The notes under the pieces are model-generated. The model was not told the DNA's origin, ran no database searches, and worked only from the letters and a program-made list of their open reading frames with translations. The translations under genes were made by a program, and so were the position numbers. Shown in pieces: positions 34,979 to 43,311 of a stretch of DNA of 48,632 bases. Numbering within the stretch: the stretch's first letter is position 1; each line of letters opens with the position of its first letter. This stretch comes from Thermomicrobium sp. Its GTDB lineage: Bacteria > Chloroflexota > Chloroflexia > Thermomicrobiales > Thermomicrobiaceae. The stretch is taken from positions 1-48,632 of the forward strand of contig JANZZC010000060.1 in NCBI GenBank assembly GCA_026419575.1, given 5' to 3'.

Positions 34979-37237
34979 TCACTGGAGCGCCGGCGCCGCT
35001 TGCCCGGGAGTGACGCGGCGGACGTCGTACACGTCCTTGACCTGCTCGAGCTTCTGCAGGACGCGGCTGAGCTGCTGGACGCTGGCGACTTCCAAGGTCA
35101 TCACGATGGTCACCGTCCGGTCGTCGTGCACGTTGGTCAGGACCGAGAGGGCGTTCAGTCCCTCGTCGGCGACCAGTGCGGTGATGTCGCGGAGGAGGCC
35201 GACGCGGTCCCAGGCTTCGATCCGGATCGTCACGGGATGTTGCTGCGGCGTCTCCCCCCAGCTGACCGGGATGATCCGTTCCGGCTCGCTGGCGTGCAGG
35301 ATGTTCGGGCAGTCCGCCCGATGGACCGTGATCCCGCGCCCGCGCGTGATGAAGCCGACGATCGGGTCGCCGTAGACCGGCTTGCAACAGTTGGCGAGCC
35401 GGGTGAGGAGATCGCGCAGACCGGTGACCTGCAGCGGTGGCGGGACGGTCGCGGCCGGTGAACCGGTGATGGTGCGCGTCTTCTGATCCTCGTGCTCGGC
35501 GATGCGGGCCGCGAGCTGCTGCGGCGTGATCGCGCCGTAGCCGATCGCCGCGAGGAAGTCCTCCAGCTTCTGGTACCGTGGGAACAGCTTGAGGACTTCC
35601 TCGGGCTTCATCTCGATGCCCAGTCGGCGCAGTTCTTGGTCGAGCAGATGCCGGCCGTGGGCGATGTTCTCCTCGCGTTCCTGCTTGCGGAACCACTGGC
35701 GGATCTTCTCGCGTGCCGAGGCGGTCGTCACGTAGCCGTTGCTCGGGATGAGCCAGTCGCGGCTCGGGCCGGTGCGCGACTTGGAGGTGATGATCTGCAC
35801 GACCTGCCCGTTCTGGAGCTTGTAGTTGAGCGGGACGATCTGCCCGTTGACCTTGGCGCCGACGCACTGGTGCCCGACTTCGGTATGGATGCGGTAGGCG
35901 AAGTCGATCGGCGTCGCGCCGGCCGGCAACTCGATCACGTCCCCCTTCGGGGTGAAGACGTAGATCATCTCCGGCAGGAGATCCTGCTTGACCGAGTCGA
36001 CGAATTCCTGGGCGTCGAGCAGCTCGTCGCGCCACTCGAGGATCTGCCGGAACCAGGCGATCTTCGCCTCGATCGAGCGGTCGCCGCTGTCGGGGCGCAG
36101 CTGCTCCTTGTACCGCCAGTGCGCAGCGATGCCGTACTCGGCCTCGCGGTGCATCTCGTGAGTACGGATCTGCACCTCCAGTGGGATACCGTTCGGTCCG
36201 ATGACGGCGGTGTGGAGCGAACGGTACAGGTTCTCCTTGGGCGTCGCGATGTAGTCGTCGAACTCACCGGGAATGGGGTGCCACATCCCGTGGATGATGC
36301 CGAGCGCCGCGTAGCAGTCGCGCTGCTCGTCGACGATCACCCGGATCCCGAGGACGTCGTAGATTTCGTCGAAGCTGCGCTGCTTCTGACGCATCTTGCG
36401 CGCGATGGACGCGATGTGCTTCTCCCGCCCGGTCACGACCGCGCGGATGCCCGCTTCGGCGAGGGCTCGTTTGACCTGCTCGATGACCTCCTGGAGATAG
36501 CGTTCCCGGTCGTGACCGCGCGATTCGAGCGCCTTGGCGATCGTCTCGTAGGTCTGTGGCTCGAGGTACTTGAAAGCGAGGTCCTCGAGTTCGGCCTTGA
36601 GCTGGCCGATGCCCAAGCGATTGGCCAGCGGCGCGTAGATCTCCATCGTTTCGCGCGCGATCCGCCGCTGCTTCTCCGGCGGCAGGTGCTCCAAGGTGCG
36701 CATGTTGTGCAGACGATCGGCCAGCTTGATCAGGACGACGCCCACGTCTTCGGCCATCGCCAGGAGCATCTTGCGGAGACTCTCGGCCTGGCGAGCCTTT
36801 TCCCGTTCGAGGCTCACCGGCTCGTTGTCCGGGCTCCAGCGGATCTTGCCGAGCTTGGTCACACCGTCGACCAGCCGGGCGATACGCGGGCCGAACGTCT
36901 CCTGGAGCTGCTCCAACGTGACGTCGGTGTCTTCCAGCACGTCGTGGAGCAGCCCAGCGGCCACCGTCTCTTGATCGAGCTGCATGTCGGCCAAGATGAG
37001 CGCGACGGCGAGCGGATGGCACAGGTACGGCTCGCCCGAACGCCGACGAGTTCCGGCGTGCGCTGCTCGGGCGAACTCGTAGGCACGCTGGATCAAGGCG
37101 AGGTCGGCTCCCGGCAAGCGCTTCTCGAACTCGGGGGCGATCGCCTCCCACGCCGGTGCCTCTTGGCTCGCCGAGACACCCGCTGCGCCGATCTTTTCGG
37201 GCTGGTGACCGCTCTCGCGGGGTACAGGAGTGGCCAT
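34979..37237 (-). CDS. rel: Bifunctional (p)ppGpp synthetase/hydrolase (Rel/SpoT type)
   Basis: A 752-residue alarmone enzyme. Order: HD hydrolase (AAHAGTRRRSGEPYLCHP, GLLHDVLEDTDVT near residue 95), synthetase (GREKHIASIARKM, YDVLGIRVIV, EVQIRTHEMHREAEYGIAAHWRYK), TGS (VFTPKGDVIELPAGATPIDFAYRIHTEVGHQ), zinc-finger-like region (LANCCKPVYGDPIVGFITRGRGITVHRADCPN) and C-terminal ACT. The HD residues are intact, so hydrolase activity is expected. ATG 37237 has CGAGGGAG upstream; the track start at 37384 is rejected. Neighbouring Obg also binds ppGpp. Confidence 0.94.
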   Translation of the reverse strand: MATPVPRESGHQPEKIGAAGVSASQEAPAWEAIAPEFEKRLPGADLALIQRAYEFARAAHAGTRRRSGEPYLCHPLAVALILADMQLDQETVAAGLLHDVLEDTDVTLEQLQETFGPRIARLVDGVTKLGKIRWSPDNEPVSLEREKARQAESLRKMLLAMAEDVGVVLIKLADRLHNMRTLEHLPPEKQRRIARETMEIYAPLANRLGIGQLKAELEDLAFKYLEPQTYETIAKALESRGHDRERYLQEVIEQVKRALAEAGIRAVVTGREKHIASIARKMRQKQRSFDEIYDVLGIRVIVDEQRDCYAALGIIHGMWHPIPGEFDDYIATPKENLYRSLHTAVIGPNGIPLEVQIRTHEMHREAEYGIAAHWRYKEQLRPDSGDRSIEAKIAWFRQILEWRDELLDAQEFVDSVKQDLLPEMIYVFTPKGDVIELPAGATPIDFAYRIHTEVGHQCVGAKVNGQIVPLNYKLQNGQVVQIITSKSRTGPSRDWLIPSNGYVTTASAREKIRQWFRKQEREENIAHGRHLLDQELRRLGIEMKPEEVLKLFPRYQKLEDFLAAIGYGAITPQQLAARIAEHEDQKTRTITGSPAATVPPPLQVTGLRDLLTRLANCCKPVYGDPIVGFITRGRGITVHRADCPNILHASEPERIIPVSWGETPQQHPVTIRIEAWDRVGLLRDITALVADEGLNALSVLTNVHDDRTVTIVMTLEVASVQQLSRVLQKLEQVKDVYDVRRVTPGQAAPALQ

Positions 37238-37286
37238 GCTCCCTCGTTCGCGAGGATGTGTCGTGAGGGTTCGGTTTCTCCCTAAT

Positions 37287-37316
37287 ATGATACGAGGCAC
37301 CGCTGCCGCCACGCAA
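37287..37316 (-). promoter_or_regulatory. Promoter of rel
   Basis: On the minus strand TTGCGT (37316-37311), 18-bp spacer, TATCAT (37292-37287). Leader about 45 nt. Confidence 0.55.
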
Positions 37317-37381
37317 TCGGGAAAATTCCGGCCGCTCGCAACGGCCGATCCGGGCAACGACCTCCACGCGCTTGGCCGCAC

Positions 37382-37395
37382 CACACTGCAGTGTG
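37382..37395. promoter_or_regulatory. 14-bp perfect palindrome in the rel-moeA gap
   Basis: CACACTGCAGTGTG is a perfect inverted repeat about 65 bp upstream of the rel -35 and 113 bp before moeA. It could be an operator for either gene. Chance occurrence cannot be excluded. Confidence 0.35.
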
Positions 37396-37507
37396 CCGAA
37401 TCGGCAGATGCGATGGTGTCGCGCGGGACGCGGCGCGCTGTCCCGAGGTGGGTGGTGGTACGATTGTCTCGCTTTCATTCGGATAGCGAGCGGACGGAGC
37501 GCAGGCG

Positions 37508-38740
37508 ATGCAGCAGACCAAGCGGATGTTCACGCCGTGGGAAGCGTTGGACGTCATCCTGGCCCATGTCAGGCGGCTTCCGAGCGAGGAGGTGAGCCTG
37601 CTCGAGGCGGTCGGTCGGGTGCTCGCCGAGCCGATCGTGGCGCCGGAGGATCATCCGCCGTTCCCGGCTGCGACGATGGACGGGTACGCCGTCATCCATG
37701 ACGATACCTCGCCCTGGCGCGAGATCATCGGCGAGCAGTTCGCGGGCCATGTCACCGAGGTGACCGTGACGCCGGGAACCGCCGTGCGGATCACGACCGG
37801 AGCGCCCCTTCCGCCGGGAGCCGATGCCATCGTGCCGGTCGAAGAGGTGGAGGTCGTCGACGACCATATCGTGATCCGGCGCGATGACGTACGCCCGGGC
37901 GAGAACGTGCGGCCGGTGGGGGTCGACATCCGGCGCGGCGAGCTGGTGCTTCCCGAGGGAACGTTGCTCGGGGCAGCCGAGATCGGCCTCTTGGCGAGCC
38001 TCGGGGTCAGTCGCGTGTCCGTCTCGCGACGGCCGCGCGTGTCGATCCTGAGTACCGGGGACGAGCTCGTCGATCCGGATGCTCCGCTCGGGCCGGGCCA
38101 GATCCGCGACTCCAACCGCTTCATGCTGGTCGCCGCCGCGCGGCAGGCAGGGGCCGAAGTCGTCTGGGCTGGACGCGGTCCGGACGACGTCGAGCGCTTG
38201 ACCGCGCTCCTCCGCGAGCGGGTCACGGAGAGCGACGTCGTCGTCTCCTCGGGCGGGGTGTCGGTCGGCGAGCGGGATCTCATCAGCGCGGCCTTGCGGA
38301 CGCTCGGCACCGTGCACATCGAGCGCCTCTTCATGAAGCCCGGCAAACCGTTCCACTTCGTGACGGCCGGTACGACGCTGCTTTTCGGCTTGCCGGGGAA
38401 CCCGGTCTCGGCGCTCGTCGGTTTCGAGATCTTCGTCGCGACCGCGTTACGGGCGATGACGGGGCAGCGCCCGGTCGAACCGGAGACTGTCACCGTCGTC
38501 CTGGAGCACGAGGTCCAGCCAGCCGATCGCATCGAGTATCAGCGGGCGATCGTGCGCTGCGATGCGGACGGGGTGCTCCGGGTGCGCACGACCGGCCCGC
38601 AGGGATCGGCTCGTCTGCTCTCGGCGGTCGGTGCCAACGCGTACCTCGTGGTTCCGCCGCGGGCCGAACCGTACCGGGTCGGGGAGCAGCTCTCGGCGAT
38701 CCTCCGCGGTCCGGTGCGCGGCTCGGCGCCGCAGCCCTGA
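37508..38740 (+). CDS. moeA: Molybdopterin molybdenumtransferase
   Basis: A 410-residue MoeA, which inserts molybdate into adenylylated molybdopterin. PPFPAATMDGYAVIHDD (near residue 56), RITTGAPLPPGADAIVPVEEV, VSILSTGDELVDPDAPLGPGQIRDSN, SSGGVSVGERDLI and FGLPGNPVSALVGFEIFV are the family motifs, with the C-terminal beta domain following. GLPGNPVS is the substrate loop. Its cofactor serves enzymes such as the CoxL-family protein at 1-2021. The stop abuts the convergent MoaDE stop with no gap. Confidence 0.94.
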   Translation: MQQTKRMFTPWEALDVILAHVRRLPSEEVSLLEAVGRVLAEPIVAPEDHPPFPAATMDGYAVIHDDTSPWREIIGEQFAGHVTEVTVTPGTAVRITTGAPLPPGADAIVPVEEVEVVDDHIVIRRDDVRPGENVRPVGVDIRRGELVLPEGTLLGAAEIGLLASLGVSRVSVSRRPRVSILSTGDELVDPDAPLGPGQIRDSNRFMLVAAARQAGAEVVWAGRGPDDVERLTALLRERVTESDVVVSSGGVSVGERDLISAALRTLGTVHIERLFMKPGKPFHFVTAGTTLLFGLPGNPVSALVGFEIFVATALRAMTGQRPVEPETVTVVLEHEVQPADRIEYQRAIVRCDADGVLRVRTTGPQGSARLLSAVGANAYLVVPPRAEPYRVGEQLSAILRGPVRGSAPQP

Positions 38741-39454
38741 TCACGCGCTCGCCGGTGGCAGCTCCGCGGAGGGTCGGGCGAAGAGTTCCTGGTAGAGCGC
38801 CTCGCTCCCGATCCACACCTCGCCGTCCTCGTACACTTCCTTTTTCCAGATCGGGGCGACCTGCTTGAGGCGCTCGATCGCGTACCGGCACGCCTCGAAC
38901 GCTTCGGCCCGGTGCGCACTGGCCACTGCGATGACGACGCTCGCCTCGCCGATCGCCAGGCGACCGGTGCGGTGGTGGATGGCGACACCGAGGATCGGCC
39001 AGCGTCCGGCGATCTCGCTGGCGATCTGGGCGAACGCTTCCTCGGCGGCCTCGGCATAGGCTTCGTACTCGAGGTACCGGACACGCTTGCCGCGTGCCTG
39101 CTCGCGGACCGTGCCGACGAAGGTGACGATCGTGCCGGCACCGGGATGCGCGACCAGGCGCTCGACGGCCGCCGGGTCGAGCGGATCCGGTCCCACGCGG
39201 AAGCGCTCGCTCCCACCGGAAACCGGCGGGATCAGCGCGACCTCGTCTCCCTCCGAGAGCCGCTGATCCGGCCGAGCGTACCGCCGGTTGACCATCACGA
39301 GCATCGAGCGGCGCAGGCGATCGAGGATCGGCTGGTCAGCGATGAGCCGTTCCAGGAGTTCGCCGACCGTCGTCCCTTCCGGGAGTTCGTGTTCGTCCCT
39401 CTCCCGACCGAGCAGTTCGCGGACGACCGCGAAGTAACGCACCGTGACGCGCAT
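38741..39454 (-). CDS. MoaD-MoaE fusion (molybdopterin synthase)
   Basis: A 237-residue fusion of both molybdopterin synthase subunits. Residues about 1-82 are MoaD (VTVRYFAVVRELLGRERDE ... ALIPPVSGG), whose Gly-Gly must become the C-terminal thiocarboxylate. Here it is internal, and MoaE follows directly (DPAAVERLVAHPGAGTIVTFVGTVRE, IHHRTGRLAIGEASVVIAV, APIWKKEVYEDGEVWIGSE). Similar MoaX-type fusions in mycobacteria are processed to release MoaD; processing here is inferred. ATG 39454 is listed; a GTG at 39466 overlapping the upstream stop (GTGA) is also possible. Confidence 0.9.
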   Translation of the reverse strand: MRVTVRYFAVVRELLGRERDEHELPEGTTVGELLERLIADQPILDRLRRSMLVMVNRRYARPDQRLSEGDEVALIPPVSGGSERFRVGPDPLDPAAVERLVAHPGAGTIVTFVGTVREQARGKRVRYLEYEAYAEAAEEAFAQIASEIAGRWPILGVAIHHRTGRLAIGEASVVIAVASAHRAEAFEACRYAIERLKQVAPIWKKEVYEDGEVWIGSEALYQELFARPSAELPPASA

Positions 39455-39462
39455 GGACTCGC

Positions 39463-39675
39463 TCACCCTTCCGTGTCGCGACGGCGTCGGCGCGGTCGCG
39501 GCAGTTGCGTGAGGAGGCTGAGGAGAAGGAGGACGATCCCAAGCCCGCCGACGACGCTGCTCGCGAACTCGCTGAGGACCAGACCGAACACGCGCGTGAG
39601 GACGAAATGACCGACGATGAGGAGAGCGCCGGGCAGAAAGAAAACCAACCAGAGTTGGTTCGCGCGCTTCCGCAT
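39463..39675 (-). CDS. Small two-TM membrane protein upstream of moaDE
   Basis: A 70-residue protein with two membrane segments (LWLVFFLPGALLIVGHFVL and SSVVGGLGIVLLLLSLL) and basic ends (MRKRAN, PRPRRRRRD). Starts at ATG 39675 in the same frame as the longer track ORF. Its stop touches the possible moaDE GTG start, so the two are probably cotranscribed. Family not recognised. A link to molybdate uptake is not supported by any motif. Confidence 0.6.
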   Translation of the reverse strand: MRKRANQLWLVFFLPGALLIVGHFVLTRVFGLVLSEFASSVVGGLGIVLLLLSLLTQLPRPRRRRRDTEG

Positions 39676-39788
39676 GCTGCACCCCGGGAGTCGCGCTCGG
39701 GTCGCGACGACGGTCCTCGAACGCCGCACGGCGCAGGGGCGAGCGCGAGCCACCCTCGACCCGAGCGGTGACGCGACGAGCGAACCGG

Positions 39789-39861
39789 CACCCCCGGCAG
39801 GATTCGAACCTGCGACATGCGGCTTAGAAGGCCGCCGTTCTGTCCGCTGAACTACGGGGGC
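39789..39861 (-). tRNA. tRNA-Arg (anticodon TCT)
   Basis: A full cloverleaf on the minus strand: acceptor GCCCCCG with CGGGGGT (a terminal G-U pair), D-arm GTTC/GAAC, anticodon stem GCGGC/GCCGC with loop CTTCTAA (anticodon TCT), variable loop ATGTC, T-arm GCAGG TTCGAAT CCTGC, discriminator G. The CCA tail is not encoded. It reads AGA codons, rare in a genome this GC-rich. Confidence 0.95.
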
Positions 39862-40011
39862 ATGGCACGCCATCGCACTCCACACGATGGTACCGCAGGC
39901 CGTGTCGGCGCGGCAAATCGGCGCGCCACGGCCGAATCCCGGCTGGCCGACGTGCCCACCGGAACCCGAACTGCCGCAGCGCTGAGCGTCGCGCCCCCGG
40001 CTGCCAGCCGG

Positions 40012-40863
40012 TCATGCCGAGGGCATCGGTGCTTGGCGACCGAAACGCAGGGCGGCGATGGTGCCACCATCGACCAGGATGTCGCTTCCGGTGATGAACG
40101 ACGCGGCCGGGCTGACGAGGAATTCGACGACCGCCGCGATGTCGTCGGGCGTCCCGATCCGCCCGGCCGGTGAGGCGGCGATCATCGCCCGCATCGTCTC
40201 GCCGTGTGGGCTGGCCAGCTCCTGCTGGGCCATCGGCGTGGAGATGATTCCCGGGCTGACCGAAACGACCCGCGCTCCCCGGGCGCCCCAGGCGAGCGCC
40301 GCGGCAGCGACGCGAACCTGGTTGGCCCGCTTGGCGATCGCGTAGGCGGCCTCCGGTCGGAGTTGCGCTGGATCGAAGATCGGCAGGTGTGCGAGTCGGT
40401 CCGTCGGTACGGTCGCCAGGAGATGCTCGACATCCGGCGGAAGATTCGCCATGGCGCCCGCCATGCTGGCGATGCAGACGGCGACGCAGCCCGGTGCAGC
40501 GTAGGGGAGGAACGCGTCGAGGACGAGCGCGGTGCCGACGACATCGACGCGGACGATACGCTCCGGTGGTGCTTGGACAGGCGAGAGACCGGCCGTATGG
40601 ATCAAGAAGCGGAAACGGCCGAGTCGCTGGACAGTCTCGGCGAGCGCTCGCACCGCGTCGCTGTCGGCGACATCGACGCGCATCGTCGTGACATCGTGTC
40701 CCTCGTCGCGGAGTTGCGCGGAAACGCGCTCGAGCGTCGCCTCGCTGATGTCGGCCAGCAGCAGTCGCCGCCCCGGACCCAAGCGACGGGCGATCGCGGT
40801 TCCCATGCCGCCGGCACCGGTGACGACGACGACGTCCCGTTCGAGGGTGCGTTCCGTGGTCAT
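40012..40863 (-). CDS. Short-chain dehydrogenase/reductase with 3alpha-HSD-like insertion
   Basis: A 283-residue NAD(P)-dependent SDR. VVVVTGAGGMGTAIARRL (cofactor loop, near residue 11), NADH-type Asp in LLADISEA, catalytic Ser in CIASMAG and Tyr/Lys in AYAIAKRAN, then VVSVSPGIISTPM and TGSDILVDGGT. Ser and Tyr are 41 residues apart, rather than the usual 12-13, as in the 3alpha-hydroxysteroid dehydrogenase/carbonyl reductase group. ATG 40863 has GGGAGGAG upstream. It has its own TTGACG promoter. Substrate unknown. Confidence 0.88.
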   Translation of the reverse strand: MTTERTLERDVVVVTGAGGMGTAIARRLGPGRRLLLADISEATLERVSAQLRDEGHDVTTMRVDVADSDAVRALAETVQRLGRFRFLIHTAGLSPVQAPPERIVRVDVVGTALVLDAFLPYAAPGCVAVCIASMAGAMANLPPDVEHLLATVPTDRLAHLPIFDPAQLRPEAAYAIAKRANQVRVAAAALAWGARGARVVSVSPGIISTPMAQQELASPHGETMRAMIAASPAGRIGTPDDIAAVVEFLVSPAASFITGSDILVDGGTIAALRFGRQAPMPSA

Positions 40864-40893
40864 CGGACTCCTCCCTTCCCCGGCTTCTCGCTC

Positions 40894-40922
40894 ACGGTAC
40901 AGCCCCGTGGGAGAGTCGTCAA
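40894..40922 (-). promoter_or_regulatory. Promoter of the SDR gene
   Basis: Minus strand: TTGACG (40922-40917), 17 bp, TACCGT (40899-40894). Leader about 25 nt. Confidence 0.65.
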
Positions 40923-41228
40923 GATGGCCCGGGTCGCGCTGTCGCGCGGTGCGGTCACCTGCGGGCCCGGCGAAGCCGTCCGGCGTCCCTGCTCCGCGAA
41001 CCCAGCGCGTTCGCGTCGTCGAGACGCGCCTCCCAGGATCGGCGGGGTCCGTGCGTTCGACGCGGGGGTACCGGGGCCGGTCGCCTCTCGCTTCGCACGA
41101 CAGGAGACGCCCGCACGCAGTGCTCGACCGCTGCCGCTGTGCCGGCGCTGCGTCCCCTCCCTGGAGCGCACGAACCAGCCGCCGGAGTTCCCTGGAGCGA
41201 TGCGGCGTGGAGTTCGCGACGAGCGACA
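40923..41228. other. 306-nt gap upstream of the SDR promoter
   Basis: No gene supported. It contains an 11-base direct repeat (TCCCTGGAGCG at 41158 and 41189) of unknown meaning. The ORFs across it are Arg/Ser/Pro-rich shadows. Confidence 0.5.
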
Positions 41229-41254
41229 CCCCGGGAGCGGACGAGCTCCCGGGG
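41229..41254 (-). terminator. Hairpin after the MarR gene
   Basis: A 10-bp perfect stem (CCCCGGGAGC, 41229-41238, with 41245-41254) and 6-base loop, 18 bases past the MarR stop in its own direction. There is no real U-tract. Confidence 0.55.
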
Positions 41255-41272
41255 CGAATCGCCGGCTCGCTG

Positions 41273-41917
41273 TCACTCGGCTGCGATCGGCAACAGACCG
41301 TGCGGGTTCTCCGGAGCGTAGTCGGGGCACGCTAGCTTGGCGTCCTGCTCGCTGAGGAAACGTTCGATCAGCTCGCAACGGTGCGGTTCGCTCGAGCCGG
41401 GTGCCACGTTCTCACGGAAGTAGACGCAGCCGCGGCAGGCCTCGGCGACCTGCAGTAAGCCACCGGCGTGGAGACTCCAGACGATGGCGCCGAGGCCGCG
41501 CTCGAGCGCCGCGAGTTCGTGATCGTTCAGCGTGTCGAGGGCGGTCTCGAGCGTCTGACCGAACGACTCCAGCCGCTGGACGACCTCTTCCCCGGCTGGC
41601 GTCAGCCGCAGCAACGTCACGCGCCGGTCGAACGGGCTCACTTGCCGCGCGACGAGACCGTCGCGCTCGAGGGCGTCGATGACCCCGATCGCGGTCACGT
41701 GCGTCACACCGAGCGCTTGGGCGAGTCTCCCGACGGAGGAGAGGAACGGTTTCGTGAAGCGGATCCAGAGCAGGGTCTGCGCCTGCATCGGCGTCAGACC
41801 CAGCCCCTTGACTTCTTCGGACGAGATCGCCTTGATAGCGTGACTCAACCGCAGCAGCGCCATCGCGATCCGCGCTGCCCGGGAACGTTGCCGGAGTTCT
41901 GGATCGAATACGGTCAT
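41273..41917 (-). CDS. MarR-family regulator with Cys-rich C-terminal tail
   Basis: A 214-residue MarR/winged-helix protein. The DNA-binding core spans LGLTPMQAQTLLWIRFTK, VGRLAQALGVTHVTAIGVIDALERDGLV and the wing SPFDRRVTLLRLTPAGEE. After the dimerisation helices, about 60 extra residues carry four cysteines, spaced C-x2-C-x16-C-x15-C (CRGCVYF, HRCELIERF, LACPDYAPEN). Such a set could hold zinc or an Fe-S cluster and so sense redox or gases. ATG 41917 is used; the longer track start at 41977 overlaps the promoter-like element. It lies downstream of protoglobin on the same strand. Confidence 0.85.
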   Translation of the reverse strand: MTVFDPELRQRSRAARIAMALLRLSHAIKAISSEEVKGLGLTPMQAQTLLWIRFTKPFLSSVGRLAQALGVTHVTAIGVIDALERDGLVARQVSPFDRRVTLLRLTPAGEEVVQRLESFGQTLETALDTLNDHELAALERGLGAIVWSLHAGGLLQVAEACRGCVYFRENVAPGSSEPHRCELIERFLSEQDAKLACPDYAPENPHGLLPIAAE

Positions 41918-41967
41918 GAGCGGATACTCGTCCCTTCCGCTCGATGGTTCTCTCGTCGTACGCGGCA

Positions 41968-41976
41968 AGTATAGCA
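41968..41976 (-). promoter_or_regulatory. Extended -10 for the MarR gene
   Basis: Minus strand TGCTATACT, about 50 bases before ATG 41917. No convincing -35. It lies in the 85-base gap after protoglobin, so MarR may have its own start as well as readthrough. Confidence 0.5.
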
Positions 41977-42002
41977 CTCGTTCCGTCGCGAACCGACGCG
42001 CT

Positions 42003-42590
42003 TCAGAAGACGCCCCCCTTCACGTACGGATACGTCCAGAGGATGGCCTGCAGGAGCACCGCCTTGAGCCAGGCCTGGTGCATTCGCTCGACCATGGCGG
42101 GGTCGCGCTCGCCGCGTTCGAGGAAGGGGCGGACGGTCGCGTAGATCGGGTAGACGAGCGCGATCATGTAGCGGTAGTGGACGAAGGGGGGCGCTCCCTC
42201 GACACCGTCGGTCTGGTTCTTGCGGTCGAAGTGCCGGCGCCCGATCTCGTAGGCGTAGTCCAGCCAGCGCTGGTCGAACTCGGCGCGGCAGGTGTCCAGC
42301 ACCCACTGGCCGAAGCGCCGACGGACGCGCGCCAGGTACTCCTGGTGCGGTCCCTCCGGGGTGGAGAAGTAATGGAGGAGAAAGTCGTGACTGCCGACGA
42401 AACCGTACCAGACGTCGAGCAGTTCCTCCACGTGCGGAGCCAGGAGCTCGCCGGCGCGGCGCAACGCGACGACGTCTTCCTCAGTGAAGAGCAGCGCCTG
42501 CTGGAGCGTGGCGAGGTCGGCTTCGGTGTACGGCGCCCGTGGCAACGTCGGATCACCATAACGATAACCGGGAATCGCCGGGGCAGTCAT
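42003..42590 (-). CDS. Protoglobin
   Basis: A 195-residue single-domain haem protein of the protoglobin family, homologous to the sensor part of globin-coupled sensors. PGYRYGDPTLPRAPYTEADL at the N-terminus and LLHYFSTPEGPHQEYLARVRRRFGQWVLDTCRAEFDQRWLDYAYEIGRRHF are characteristic; the His in RRHFDRKNQ is the likely proximal ligand. No sensor output domain is attached. Protoglobins bind O2, CO or NO. ATG 42590 follows GGAAGGAGCG. It has a strong promoter and a MarR gene downstream. Confidence 0.9.
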   Translation of the reverse strand: MTAPAIPGYRYGDPTLPRAPYTEADLATLQQALLFTEEDVVALRRAGELLAPHVEELLDVWYGFVGSHDFLLHYFSTPEGPHQEYLARVRRRFGQWVLDTCRAEFDQRWLDYAYEIGRRHFDRKNQTDGVEGAPPFVHYRYMIALVYPIYATVRPFLERGERDPAMVERMHQAWLKAVLLQAILWTYPYVKGGVF

Positions 42591-42635
42591 GGCGGTCGCT
42601 CCTTCCACTGAACACAGAATACGTCGGATACCTAC

Positions 42636-42664
42636 ATGATAGCGGTGCGCGCGCTGCCTGTCAA
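42636..42664 (-). promoter_or_regulatory. Strong promoter of protoglobin
   Basis: Minus strand: consensus TTGACA (42664-42659), exactly 17 bp, TATCAT (42641-42636). One of the two best promoters in the window. The leader of about 40 nt is AT-richer than its surroundings. Confidence 0.8.
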
Positions 42665-43311
42665 GCCCCGCGCGAGCGAAGCGGCCGGACTGCGCTGGCG
42701 AGCGCCGGCGCAGCGGTGCTGGGGCCGCGCCCTGGCGAGCGGACCGCAGTGCGAGCGGATCAGGGCTGCGCAGGATGGAGCAAGCAGCTGCCCCGCGGCT
42801 TCCCGGAGCACGTTCGGCCGCTGGACGGGCACGGGAGCGCAGTCCTGACGGCTCCGGATGACGGCAGCGGGCGCTGGCGGCATCCCTCGTTCCGGACAGG
42901 AGGTCTCTGGGAACGCGCGAAGCGGTCCGCGGGATGGTCCGCCACGGCCTGCCCAGTATCCCTGCCCGCGCGGCCGGCGGTGCGGGGTGGGGCAGCGGCG
43001 AGACCGGCAGCGATCCGCCAGACGGCCGCGCTCCGGCACCCACGGAGGTATCGGGAAGCCGCTGGCGAGCCCAGCGCCGCGGACCGTCTCGTGGACGGCG
43101 GTCGGGCATGCGTCGAGAGCGGCGGCAGCCGGGGTGCGGAGGCCAGACCGGCCGTGGCGGGACCCGCGGTGCGTCGCTCGTGCCTGGGCAGGCTGGGCGC
43201 GATGACGGACACGCCGGTCTGCTCGTGTCGCATCGCCCGGGTTCCCGGTCGACCGCTGGTCGAGATGGGAGAGCGCCGGTCGATCGCTCGCCGGGCCGGT
43301 GCACGAGGGTC
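42665..43311. other. 647-nt gene-free stretch
   Basis: The stretch lies between the protoglobin promoter and the RNA promoter. Every ORF across it is Arg/Pro/Ala/Gly-rich without family motifs, and no good RBS-start pair is seen. It is the longest unexplained stretch in the window. Nothing else recognised. Confidence 0.6.
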
